Source of the DNA: Pseudomonadota bacterium
Lineage (GTDB): Bacteria > Myxococcota_A > Polyangia > Haliangiales > Haliangiaceae
DNA length: 53,569 bases
Direction: 5' to 3'
Assembly (NCBI GenBank): GCA_023428295.1
Contig: JAEYYV010000095.1
Location: forward strand, 1-53,569
Every line of letters starts with the position of its first letter. Position 1 is the stretch's first letter. Shown piece after piece: positions 6,938-18,551 of this stretch. The notes beneath the pieces were generated by a model, which saw only the letters and a list, made by a program, of their open reading frames with translations, searched no databases and was not told the DNA's origin. A program made the translations under genes and the position numbers.

Positions 6938-7175
6938 AGCAACCGGACGCGACATTCACGGTTCCTAAGGAATGGAACCGAGACCTGACGGGTTCCGATG
7001 ACAACTGAACGTTTCACACGCGCGACACGAGGTCCAACGTTTCGACTCGGTGGATGACTAGTGGTTCCCTCCCCCTCATCCCGCTGGTCTCCCCCACCAC
7101 CTGAGGCAGCAAGTAAACTTCGTGATTCAGCGCCCCGGCCCTCCTTGGCCCCCCCTTGGAGGGCCTTTATTTTTT
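6938..7175 (+). ncRNA. candidate sigma-54-dependent small RNA with C-rich motifs, about 238 nt
   Basis: The unit is bounded by the sigma-54 promoter (6912-6927) and an intrinsic terminator (7137-7175). Near its 5' end is a 7-bp hairpin (6959-6965 pairing with 6974-6980, loop TAAGGAAT). The 3' half carries CCCTCCCCC (7067-7075) and TCCCCC (7090-7095), and the terminator loop holds seven consecutive C (7149-7155). Such C-rich loops can pair with GGGGAGG-type Shine-Dalgarno sites. The layout recalls Pxr, a developmental sRNA of Myxococcus xanthus with a run of seven C; that comparison is from memory. The ends are predictions. Alternatively this is a long leader with an attenuator controlling ruvX. 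Confidence 0.5.
7137..7175 (+). terminator. intrinsic terminator with a seven-C loop
   Basis: A perfect 8-bp stem (GGCCCTCC, 7137-7144, with GGAGGGCC, 7158-7165) encloses a 13-nt loop with seven C, followed at once by TTTATTTTTT. It is the only canonical Rho-independent terminator I found in the window. Confidence 0.85.
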
Positions 7176-7182
7176 CGGCGCA

Positions 7183-7188
7183 TATAAT
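7183..7188 (+). promoter_or_regulatory. consensus -10 (TATAAT) just before ruvX
   Basis: A perfect TATAAT lies 10 nt before the ruvX GTG and 8 nt after the terminator T-run. Transcription would begin about 3-5 nt before the start codon, giving an essentially leaderless mRNA. The -35 region falls in the terminator stem and is not consensus. Confidence 0.55.
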
Positions 7189-7198
7189 CCATTCTCTC

Positions 7199-7624
7199 GT
7201 GCGCGCACTCGGACTCGACGTCGGCTCAAAAACTATCGGGGTTGCACTCACCGATGAAGCGAACATCGCGGCACATCCGCACAGCGTGCTCGAGCGCATG
7301 GGAAACGCTCGCGACAGCGAGACCATCCTCGCGCTGTGTCGGGAGCACGCGGTGACCGACGTGGTTGTCGGAATGCCATTCGAGCTGTCGGGGCGGGTCG
7401 GCCTGCGCGCACGACGCGTACAGGAGCTGATCGCGAAAATAGCTCCCGCGCTCGCGGCGTTGTCGATCACCGTGCACGAGCAAGACGAGCGCTTCACCAC
7501 CGCCGAAGCGCAGCGCGTGCTGCTGGACGCAGATGTGTCGCGGCAGAAGCGCAAAGGCGTGATCGACCAACAAGCGGCAGCGCTGATCCTCCAGGGGTGG
7601 ATGGACAGCCGCCGTCCGAAGTAA
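7199..7624 (+). CDS. ruvX: RuvX/YqgF, putative pre-16S rRNA nuclease, 141 aa
   Basis: The YqgF-type RNase H-like fold protein matures the 5' end of 16S rRNA and has been proposed as a backup Holliday-junction resolvase. The first catalytic Asp is in ALGLDVGSKTIGVALTD at the N-terminus. The middle conserved block is VVVGMPFELSG, and later acidic residues lie in QDERFTTAEA and GVIDQQAAALILQGWMD. The length is normal. The GTG at 7199 was chosen because the upstream part of the frame lies in the terminator and lacks similarity. There is no Shine-Dalgarno; a TATAAT lies 10 nt upstream. mltG follows after 10 bp. Confidence 0.92.
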   Translation: MRALGLDVGSKTIGVALTDEANIAAHPHSVLERMGNARDSETILALCREHAVTDVVVGMPFELSGRVGLRARRVQELIAKIAPALAALSITVHEQDERFTTAEAQRVLLDADVSRQKRKGVIDQQAAALILQGWMDSRRPK

Positions 7625-7627
7625 CGT
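7622..7627 (+). promoter_or_regulatory. candidate -10 element (TAACGT) before mltG
   Basis: TAACGT-N7-ATG; the first three bases are the ruvX stop codon. A nearly identical element precedes the FadL paralogue at 39513. mltG could therefore have its own leaderless transcript besides read-through from ruvX. Confidence 0.4.
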
Positions 7628-7634
7628 CGCTCCG

Positions 7635-8771
7635 ATGTCCAAGCGATCGTTCCGCACCGCGCTCGCCGTCGTGATCGGCTCGTTGGTGCTCGTCGCGGCG
7701 ATCGTGATCTACCTCGTCATGCAAGCGCTCTCGTATCCAGAGGAGGCGCATGCGGGCACGGGCAAGGAGGTCGAGGTCGAGATCAAGACGGGCATGAACT
7801 TTCCGTCCGTCGCATCGACGCTCGCGGATCGCGGCGTGATCGAGAAGCCGACGTGGTTCCGCCTCTACGCGATGTGGGAAGGCAAGACCACCGAGGTGAA
7901 GCCCGGCAAGTACCTGCTCAAGGACAACCTGCCGCCCAAGGCCGTGCTCGAGGTGATCACGAAGGGCATCAAAGAAGTCACGGTGAGGGTCACGCTTCCC
8001 GAGGGCAAGTCGATGCTCGAGTTCTTCGCGCTGATCGAGCAAGCGCAGATCGCGAAGGCCACCGAGCTCGAAGCGCTCGCGCGCGACAAGACGTTCCTCG
8101 CGAAGTTCGCGATCGCGGGCGACACCGTCGAGGGCTACTTGTTCCCCGACACCTATCAGTTCCGCATCAACGAGAGGCCGCAGGTGGTGCTGACGCGGCT
8201 CATCTCGCGTCATCAAGAAGTGTGGAATCAGCTGACGACGAAGCATCCCAAGGACACGGCCAAGCTCAAGGACAAGATGGGCTGGAGCGATCGCGACATC
8301 CTCACGATGGCGTCGATCGTCGAGAAGGAAGCGATCGACGCGGCCGAGCGCCCACGCATCGCGCAGGTGTTCATCAATCGCCTGAGCTCGTCGAGCTTCA
8401 AGCCCAAGAAGCTCCAGACCGATCCCACCATCCGCTACGGCTGCCTCGTGCCGCTGCAGAAGTCGGCGGCGTGCATCGCGTGGAACGAGCCGTGCGTGAA
8501 GGCCGGCAAAGAGCCGGGCTGTGATCGTCTGCGCCGCGCGCAGCTCGACGACAAGGACAACCCGTACAACACGTACGCGCACGAGGGGTTGCCGCCCGGA
8601 CCGATCGCGAACCCGGGCAAGGCATCGATCGAAGCCACGCTCTCGCCCGACGGAAGCGACTACTTCTTCTTCGTGGCCACGTCCAAGGGCTCGCGCACGC
8701 ACGCGTTCGCCAAGACCGTCGAGGAGCACGAGCGCAACGTCAAGAAGTACGTCGGCACGCTCGACGACTAG
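7635..8771 (+). CDS. mltG: MltG endolytic murein transglycosylase (YceG-like), 378 aa
   Basis: MltG is an inner-membrane enzyme that cuts nascent glycan strands and is thought to set glycan length or end synthesis. One N-terminal membrane anchor spans about residues 9-30 (ALAVVIGSLVLVAAIVIYLV). A LysM-like region (VEVEIKTGMNFPSVASTLADRG) comes next, followed by the YceG catalytic domain with EGYLFPDTYQF, the catalytic Glu in LTMASIVEKEA, KKLQTDPTIRYG and YNTYAHEGLPPGPIANPG. A Cys-containing insertion (about residues 272-303) lies between the last two motifs. The gene follows ruvX by 10 bp, an association seen in many bacteria. Confidence 0.95.
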   Translation: MSKRSFRTALAVVIGSLVLVAAIVIYLVMQALSYPEEAHAGTGKEVEVEIKTGMNFPSVASTLADRGVIEKPTWFRLYAMWEGKTTEVKPGKYLLKDNLPPKAVLEVITKGIKEVTVRVTLPEGKSMLEFFALIEQAQIAKATELEALARDKTFLAKFAIAGDTVEGYLFPDTYQFRINERPQVVLTRLISRHQEVWNQLTTKHPKDTAKLKDKMGWSDRDILTMASIVEKEAIDAAERPRIAQVFINRLSSSSFKPKKLQTDPTIRYGCLVPLQKSAACIAWNEPCVKAGKEPGCDRLRRAQLDDKDNPYNTYAHEGLPPGPIANPGKASIEATLSPDGSDYFFFVATSKGSRTHAFAKTVEEHERNVKKYVGTLDD

Positions 8772-8794
8772 CGCGAGCGCGCGAGCAGCACCTG

Positions 8795-8800
8795 TATAGT
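8795..8800 (+). promoter_or_regulatory. candidate -10 element (TATAGT) of a leaderless gene
   Basis: TATAGT-N6-ATG upstream of the small lipoprotein gene at 8807. The spacing puts the predicted start site on the ATG. Confidence 0.55.
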
Positions 8801-8806
8801 GGTGCG

Positions 8807-9127
8807 ATGAGGACTCGCCGCGTGTTTGCTCTCCCGTTCGTCGCGATCATCGGGTGCGGTGGCAGTGCGAAGACACCCACGAGTCCGGAGACGACGCCGA
8901 CCGAGACGCTCGCTCCAGCGCCGGAGGGAACACCGACGAGAGGTACGGGACCCGCGGGACAAGTGATGCTCACGTATCCCGACGGAACCAAGGTCTACGT
9001 CGCCGCCGACGGCACGTGCCACGCGGAGTACAGCGTGAACTGCGGCACGCATGATCCGAGCACCGGACCCACGCATTGCAATCCGCCTCCGCCGCAGCAG
9101 GTGCACTGTCCCGCCGAAGCGAAGTAG
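8807..9127 (+). CDS. small lipoprotein, 106 aa
   Basis: A basic start, hydrophobic stretch and lipobox (MRTRRVFALPFVAIIGC) indicate export and lipidation. A Thr/Pro-rich tether (TPTSPETTPTETLAPAPEG) leads to a small domain with VMLTYPDGTKVYVAADGTC and four more cysteines ahead of a Pro-rich tail. I recognise no family. There is no Shine-Dalgarno; TATAGT lies 6 nt before the ATG. The stop lies 2 bp from the stop of the convergent gene at 9130. Confidence 0.75.
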   Translation: MRTRRVFALPFVAIIGCGGSAKTPTSPETTPTETLAPAPEGTPTRGTGPAGQVMLTYPDGTKVYVAADGTCHAEYSVNCGTHDPSTGPTHCNPPPPQQVHCPAEAK

Positions 9128-9129
9128 AT

Positions 9130-9912
9130 CTAGAAGCGCGGCCGGAGCGACGACGCGACCTTGTCGGCGCCGGCGAACACGGCACGAGCCGCGTCGATCG
9201 CTGCGCGTGCGCGCACGAGATAGATCACCGCGCTGTCGAGGTGCACGTAGTAGTAGCGCTGCGCGGTGGAGTCGCCCTCGAACGTGTAGTGCTTGATCGG
9301 CTTCACCACGCCCGCCAATGTCGACGCGTCGATGCGCGATTGACCGGCGGCGTTCAGCGCTTCGGGCGGCGGAATCTTGTCGCCGTGCAGCGGGCCGTAG
9401 AGATGGATCACGTTGGTCGCGGATCCGTCGAGGCGCAGCTCGTACGCGCCGTGCTCGTCGGCGAGGTTTCCCGATGCGCGAAGCGTGAACGTCGCGGGCC
9501 ACTCGATCTCGTGGTTGTCCGTGATGATGCGCCACGGCGCGGTGTCGTCGGCGGTGCCGAACGAGGACATGACGTCGTCGTACGACTGCAGGCCCGCACC
9601 GAGCACGAGCTTTGTCGTCCCGCGCTCCTCGGTGGAGTACGTGACGATCGACGTGTCTGACATCGCATGCTTGATGAACGCGCGCGTCGGTGGCGTTCCC
9701 GCTTGGATGCAGACCGTCCTCACGGTGCCGCTCGCGCGAGCTGCGGGAAGATCGTACGGCCCGAGGACGAGCGTTCCATCAGCGAGGTGCGCGATGCTGG
9801 CGGGGAGGATCGGTCGCGCGCTCACGCCGTGACCGGCGATCGAGAGGGCGAACTGTCGCGGGCCGAGAATGACGGTAGATCGGCCACGCTTGAACAGATC
9901 GGTAAAGCCCAT
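9130..9912 (-). CDS. hypothetical protein, 260 aa
   Basis: The protein starts MGFTDLFKRGRSTVILGPRQ. It appears to be a soluble alpha/beta protein with no signal peptide and no recognised catalytic motif; notable stretches are YYYVHLDSAVIYLVRARAAI near the C-terminus and HLYGPLHGDKIPPPEAL before it. The frame extends upstream to 10017, across the prkA promoter region, so I chose the internal ATG at 9912. No Shine-Dalgarno or TANNNT element is obvious there. It is divergent from prkA, with about 100 bp between them. Confidence 0.6.
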   Translation of the reverse strand: MGFTDLFKRGRSTVILGPRQFALSIAGHGVSARPILPASIAHLADGTLVLGPYDLPAARASGTVRTVCIQAGTPPTRAFIKHAMSDTSIVTYSTEERGTTKLVLGAGLQSYDDVMSSFGTADDTAPWRIITDNHEIEWPATFTLRASGNLADEHGAYELRLDGSATNVIHLYGPLHGDKIPPPEALNAAGQSRIDASTLAGVVKPIKHYTFEGDSTAQRYYYVHLDSAVIYLVRARAAIDAARAVFAGADKVASSLRPRF

Positions 9913-9994
9913 GTGGTGGACCGATCGTGCACACGAAACCTCGACGGGAACAACGATCCAGACTTTGGTCAGCCACGGCACGGACAGAACGTTT

Positions 9995-10009
9995 GACCGT
10001 GGTACGGTC
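9995..10009 (+). promoter_or_regulatory. inverted repeat GACCGT-GGT-ACGGTC overlapping the candidate prkA -10
   Basis: A perfect 6-bp inverted repeat with a 3-nt spacer ends 6 nt before the prkA ATG. It includes a TACGGT hexamer (10003-10008) exactly 7 nt before the ATG. As DNA it could be an operator covering the -10; as RNA it would form a hairpin only if transcription starts further upstream. Confidence 0.45.
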
Positions 10010-10015
10010 GGACCC

Positions 10016-12058
<2,043 letters not shown>

Positions 12059-12065
12059 TCGACCG

Positions 12066-12284
12066 ATGTCGGATCCGCTGGGCAAAGGTCCTGTCACCGT
12101 GGAGCTCAACCACACGTTGGCCGAGCTCCTGGCCAAGCTCTGCGTGGAGCTGCGCACGGATGACCCCGGCGACGTGATGTCGCGAGCGCTGGGACTTCTC
12201 GAGATGGTTCAACGCACCAAGCGAGCTGGCGGGCGTCTCTGCTTCGTCAACGAGCGAGGGGAAATGGCGGACGTGTCGCTATGA
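12066..12284 (+). CDS. small ribbon-helix-helix-like protein, 72 aa
   Basis: The sequence VTVELNHTLAELLAKLCVEL, then a two-helix segment (DPGDVMSRALGLLEMVQ), then GGRLCFVNERGEMADVSL, has the strand-helix-helix layout of small RHH/antitoxin-like proteins with a short C-terminal hairpin. The gene begins 7 bp after prkA and ends 25 bp before yeaH. I know of no such gene in the classic yeaG-yeaH-ycgB set. It might bind DNA as an autoregulator or bind PrkA or YeaH; neither role is shown by the sequence. Confidence 0.65.
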   Translation: MSDPLGKGPVTVELNHTLAELLAKLCVELRTDDPGDVMSRALGLLEMVQRTKRAGGRLCFVNERGEMADVSL

Positions 12285-12309
12285 GTGACCCGAGCTCGCG
12301 AGGGGACCA

Positions 12310-14924
<2,615 letters not shown>

Positions 14925-14926
14925 CG

Positions 14927-14971
14927 ATGGGGTGCAGCGCGATGGGGTGCAGCGCGATGGGGTGCAGCGCG
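14927..14971 (+). repeat. 15-bp tandem repeat, three perfect copies
   Basis: ATGGGGTGCAGCGCG is repeated three times without mismatch, and each copy contains an in-frame ATG. The 15-bp period keeps the frame open in whole codons. The array fills the spoVR-PP2C junction. Confidence 0.95.
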
Positions 14972-14992
14972 ATGAAGGATGAAGCGCGATGA
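14927..14992 (+). CDS. 21-aa mini-ORF made of three MGCSA repeats, coupled to the PP2C gene
   Basis: The ATG lies 2 bp after the spoVR stop. The frame reads MGCSA three times and then MKDEAR, and its TGA overlaps the PP2C ATG (ATGA, 14989-14992). The peptide is unlikely to fold. Its plausible job is to keep ribosomes on the message between spoVR and the phosphatase gene; expression is inferred, not shown. Confidence 0.35.
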   Translation: MGCSAMGCSAMGCSAMKDEAR

Positions 14993-15969
14993 AGTTGTGG
15001 GCGTGGGGGCAGTCGGATCCGGGGCGCAAGCGAGAGAGAAACGAGGATAGCTATCTCGTCGATCCCGAGACGGGCGTCTTGGCGGTCGCGGACGGCATGG
15101 GCGGACATCAAGGTGGTGCCACGGCGTCGCGCATGGCCGTCGAGTACTTGGGACGCGAGCTCGCAGAGGCGCGCGGCAACTTCGAGAGAGCGCTGAACGC
15201 GCAGGTCAAGTCGCACGCACGCGTCACCGAGGAGATGGAAGCGTTCTCCGAGGATGGCGAGCCCATCGGCGGACCGCGCGACGTGCATCGGCGTGCGCTC
15301 GCCCCGACGCTGTCGCCACCGCCGGGGGGAACATCGGTCGACAAGGCCGGCGATGTGGCCACGCGACCGACGCCGCCGTCGGGGCTCGAGATCACGCTGC
15401 CGGCAGGTTCGCTGCCCGTGTTCACACCTGCGCTCGAGCTAATGCGCGGTGTGGTGCGTCGAGCATCGAGCGCGATCTTCGAGGCGGCGTGGGCCAAGCC
15501 CGAGCTGCGCGGCATGGGAACCACGCTGACCGCGGTGCTCGTCCATGAGGGGCGCGCGCACCTCGTGCACGCGGGCGATTCGCGCTGCTACATGTTCCGC
15601 GACGGCCAACTACGTCAGCTGACGGATGACCACTCGTGGATCGCCGAGCAGCTGCGCTCGGGCGCGATCAGCGAGGCGGAAGCCAAGAGCAGCAAGTTCC
15701 GCCACGTGATCACCAAGTCGATCGGCTTCGAGCGCGAGATCGAAGCGGACATGAAGAGCGTGCCGATCAGCGCGGGCGATTGCTTCGTGCTGTGCAGCGA
15801 CGGCATGTCCAACTACGTCGAGCACGGCGAGCTGGAGCGCATCGTCGCGATGACGTGGTACCGCAAGCTGCCGCAGACGCTGATCGAGCTCGCCAACTCG
15901 CGCGGCGGCGACGACAACATCACCGTCGTCGTCGGGCTCGTCTCGAACACGCCCGGCTCGCCTCCGTAA
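14989..15969 (+). CDS. PP2C-family Ser/Thr protein phosphatase, 326 aa
   Basis: The metal-binding motifs of bacterial PP2C (Stp/PrpC type) are present in order: RNEDSYLVD, LAVADGMGGHQGG, GMGTTLTAVLVHEGRAHLVH then AGDSRCYMFRDG, DDHSWIAEQL, VLCSDGMSNYV and GGDDNITVVV. The protein is longer than the usual 240 residues because of an insertion of about 80-90 residues (about 75-160, Pro/Thr-rich) between the DGMGG and GTT motifs. It has no membrane segment. Lying last in the prkA cluster, it is a natural candidate to reverse phosphorylation by PrkA, but that pairing is inference. Confidence 0.94.
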   Translation: MKLWAWGQSDPGRKRERNEDSYLVDPETGVLAVADGMGGHQGGATASRMAVEYLGRELAEARGNFERALNAQVKSHARVTEEMEAFSEDGEPIGGPRDVHRRALAPTLSPPPGGTSVDKAGDVATRPTPPSGLEITLPAGSLPVFTPALELMRGVVRRASSAIFEAAWAKPELRGMGTTLTAVLVHEGRAHLVHAGDSRCYMFRDGQLRQLTDDHSWIAEQLRSGAISEAEAKSSKFRHVITKSIGFEREIEADMKSVPISAGDCFVLCSDGMSNYVEHGELERIVAMTWYRKLPQTLIELANSRGGDDNITVVVGLVSNTPGSPP

Positions 15970-15972
15970 GCG

Positions 15973-16006
15973 ACCAGCGCAGCGGCGGCTACCAGCGCAG
16001 CGGCGG
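15973..16006. repeat. near-perfect 18-bp duplication across a stop codon
   Basis: The run ACCAGCGCAGCGGCGG occurs at 15973-15988 and again at 15991-16006. The copies straddle the stop codon of the minus-strand MORN/propeller gene, so the codons for the terminal PPLRW occur again just beyond the stop. Confidence 0.8.
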
Positions 16007-18370
16007 GTACGTGCGGAAGAAGCACGTGCGCGCATCGTCGGAGAGCGGGATGCTCGCGATGAGGTTTCTCGCGGGCGTCTTGGCCAGCGAGAAGCGCGAC
16101 ACGACACCCGCGTCGGTGGCGACGGTGAACGACTGCTGATCCGGCGACACGTCGATCGCGAGGATCGATCCGCCGACGAACACGTAGCCGAGGAGCTGGA
16201 GGTTCTCCTCGGTGCCCATCCAGCGGACGTAGCCGTTGTCGAAGCCGAGCAAGAAGCCATCGCCGAACGACGCGATCACTTGGACGCGGCCAGGCTCTTG
16301 CGCGATGCCGCCATCGAACGCCTCGATGGTCCCGGGTGGGAGGCTGTCGAGGTCGAGGCGGAACGTCGTATTCGTGAGGCGATTCGAGAGCGACGCGTAG
16401 AGGCACGCGGCGTACGCGAGGCACGGCTTGGTCGCGTGGAACACGGCCTGCGCGGGGAAGAACGCGTTGTCCTGGCTCGTGTTCTCGAGGGACCAGCGGC
16501 TGTCCTCGCGGCGATAGATCGCGAGGCCGGCCATGATGCCGCGGCGAAATAGGCCTCCGCACGTGATGCGATCACCACCGGGCGAGATATCCGCGTTCCC
16601 GAAGTGCATCGCGATCTCGAGCGCGCCGTCGTCGGGATCGTGCGCTGCGACGTACTCGTCGAGCGTGGCGTCGAGCGGGTAGAGGCGCTGCTGGCGACCT
16701 TGCGAGAGCACGAAGATGCCAGCTGCGGAGACGAGCACCACCTCGCGGCCGCTCTCCGCGATCCGCAGCGCGCGCACGCCCAGCTGCGAGCCGGCTCCGA
16801 GCTTCGCGACCCCATCGATGCCCGCGTGCTGATAGCTCGTCGGATACGCGATGGCCACGGACTCGGTACCGCGGTGAAGCTCGATGCGATCCTCGTACGC
16901 GTACGCCGTCGTTCGCTTGTCGTGCGACGCGCCGAACGCGAGGAGGCCGGGGACGGGCACCACGGCGTGCGGGGTGATGCGCATGACGATCGCGGGGCGG
17001 CTCGGATGCTTCACGCGCGCGAGCGTGGAGCCGTTGCCCGCGTCGAGGACCGCGTCGACGACGAGGCCGAAGCGATCCCAGAACGCGGCGCCGATGCCGT
17101 CGTGATAGAGCGGGAAGAGCTCGCGACCGAGCGAGCCGGCGGCGTTCAGCTGTGCGACCGCCTCGATCACCGGGCGCTCGAGGTCATCTCGCTCGAACGT
17201 GGGCTCGTCGAAGCTGACCTCGCCGTCCTCCGATGCGTAGAGCTCGGCGAGCCAACGATTGAGCTCGCTCGTGTAGTGATCGCCGGCTTTCGTCCAGGCG
17301 GCGGCGGCTGCTTCGATCGACGGGAACGTCGCTTGCTCCGTGTCGTTGCGCGCGTTCCGATACAGAGCCTGCTCCTCGAGTACCTCACCGTTCTCGCCGA
17401 GGATGCGGAAGCTCGACATCATGCCGTGCTCGTCGAACGCGTAGTGGACCTCGCGTGCGTCGCCTTGCACGTTCGGAAAGCTGTGCAGCTCCTCGTCCGG
17501 CGTGCGCCGGAAGTACTTGCTGCGCGGCACACCGTCGTCGCACAGCACGGAGTCCTGCGCGATCGAGCCGTCGGTCAGAAACTCGCGAATGCGCACGAGC
17601 TCGCCGTTCTCGCGGGTCTCGACGTGGCGCAAGACGCCGCCCTGATCCCAACGCTTCGTCTCCCAGCGCTTGGTCTCGGCATCGGTCTGCACCGCGAGCA
17701 CCCACACTTCGTCGTCGGTATCGATCTCTGCATCGGCGGGCACGTTCGCCGGGCGATCGTACTGGCGAACGCCATCGTTGTCGTATCGCTCTTCGCGCAG
17801 GAGCTCCCCGTCGGGCGTCCACCAGCGCCATCGGCCCACCTTGACCCAATCGCCGTCGACCTCCGCCGTCGATCCCTCGATCCAACGGTACTCGTCGTCA
17901 TCCTTCTTGAAGTGCGCACTCGCCGATACGCCGGCGGGACGCACCGTCGGAAACGGCGTGCCGTCCTCCATCACGCGGCGACCTTCGCGATCGAACAAGC
18001 GACCCTCAGCAGTGCGTCCGTCGACGAAGTCCATCTCGCAGCGCCAGATGTGAGGGCCCAGCCCCGCGGGGAAGTTCTCGGTGGTCTTGCCCGTCGAGCG
18101 GATGAACACGTTCGTGCCATGCAAGACGCCATCGATGAAGCGCCCGGTGCGCGATGGCTCTTGGTTCTCGTGGTACCGCGTGAACGAGCCGTGCGGCGTG
18201 CCGTCGCGGTGCTCGGTAGCGCAACAGCGCGTGCCGTCGGGGCGGTAGTAGGTGACGAGCCCGTGAAACTCGCCGGCAGCGTTGCGCTCGGCGACGATCC
18301 ATTCGTTGTCTTTCGGCTCCCAGTACGCGGATGGCGGAAGGGAGGACGGCTTGTGCGGATCGGTCTGCAT
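15989..18370 (-). CDS. large MORN/YwqK-like plus beta-propeller-like protein, 793 aa
   Basis: The first 300 residues contain MORN/YwqK-type units (GEFHGLVTYYRPDG, DGTPHGSFTRYHENQ, DGVLHGTNVFI, RWWTPDGELLREERYDNDG), which form beta hairpins and often occur in immunity or scaffold proteins. Residues about 350-450 are helical. The C-terminal 350 residues look like blades of a WD40 or similar propeller (ILAIDVSPDQQSFTVATDAGVVSRFSL, GDRITCGG). No signal peptide or enzyme motif is seen. An in-frame GTG at 18400 is an alternative start. The gene is convergent with PP2C and divergent from the membrane protein gene. A scaffold or immunity-type role is speculative. Confidence 0.8.
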   Translation of the reverse strand: MQTDPHKPSSLPPSAYWEPKDNEWIVAERNAAGEFHGLVTYYRPDGTRCCATEHRDGTPHGSFTRYHENQEPSRTGRFIDGVLHGTNVFIRSTGKTTENFPAGLGPHIWRCEMDFVDGRTAEGRLFDREGRRVMEDGTPFPTVRPAGVSASAHFKKDDDEYRWIEGSTAEVDGDWVKVGRWRWWTPDGELLREERYDNDGVRQYDRPANVPADAEIDTDDEVWVLAVQTDAETKRWETKRWDQGGVLRHVETRENGELVRIREFLTDGSIAQDSVLCDDGVPRSKYFRRTPDEELHSFPNVQGDAREVHYAFDEHGMMSSFRILGENGEVLEEQALYRNARNDTEQATFPSIEAAAAAWTKAGDHYTSELNRWLAELYASEDGEVSFDEPTFERDDLERPVIEAVAQLNAAGSLGRELFPLYHDGIGAAFWDRFGLVVDAVLDAGNGSTLARVKHPSRPAIVMRITPHAVVPVPGLLAFGASHDKRTTAYAYEDRIELHRGTESVAIAYPTSYQHAGIDGVAKLGAGSQLGVRALRIAESGREVVLVSAAGIFVLSQGRQQRLYPLDATLDEYVAAHDPDDGALEIAMHFGNADISPGGDRITCGGLFRRGIMAGLAIYRREDSRWSLENTSQDNAFFPAQAVFHATKPCLAYAACLYASLSNRLTNTTFRLDLDSLPPGTIEAFDGGIAQEPGRVQVIASFGDGFLLGFDNGYVRWMGTEENLQLLGYVFVGGSILAIDVSPDQQSFTVATDAGVVSRFSLAKTPARNLIASIPLSDDARTCFFRTYPPLRW

Positions 18371-18441
18371 CGCGCGGGTGGTCAGCAAGCGCTGGACCAC
18401 GCGTAACTACGCATCCGCACGACACCGCCGAGGACGGGACT

Positions 18442-18457
18442 ACGCAAGAACTTGCGT
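18442..18457. promoter_or_regulatory. 16-bp palindrome ACGCAAG-AA-CTTGCGT in a divergent promoter region
   Basis: A perfect 7-bp inverted repeat with a 2-nt centre lies between the divergent MORN/propeller gene and the small membrane protein gene. Partial copies (ACTACGCA at 18406 and 18439, CACGCAA just after the palindrome) surround it. It is a good candidate operator for one or both genes. Confidence 0.45.
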
Positions 18458-18551
18458 GACCACGCAATGCCTTCACGTGAATGCCTGGCAACGCGCAGCA
18501 CTGCCGCGCTGTGGGGATGGGAACGAGATACGGTGGCCTTACAGGATCTGG

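Noticed and set aside
6659..6988. 109-codon plus-strand frame between the DUF3467 gene and ruvX
   Set aside because: It overlaps the DUF3467 start region and the sigma-54 promoter, has Arg/Ser-rich shadow composition and no initiation signal.
14927..14992. CRISPR or satellite array
   Set aside because: Repeats are direct, contiguous and short, with no spacers; it is a codon-phased tandem duplication.
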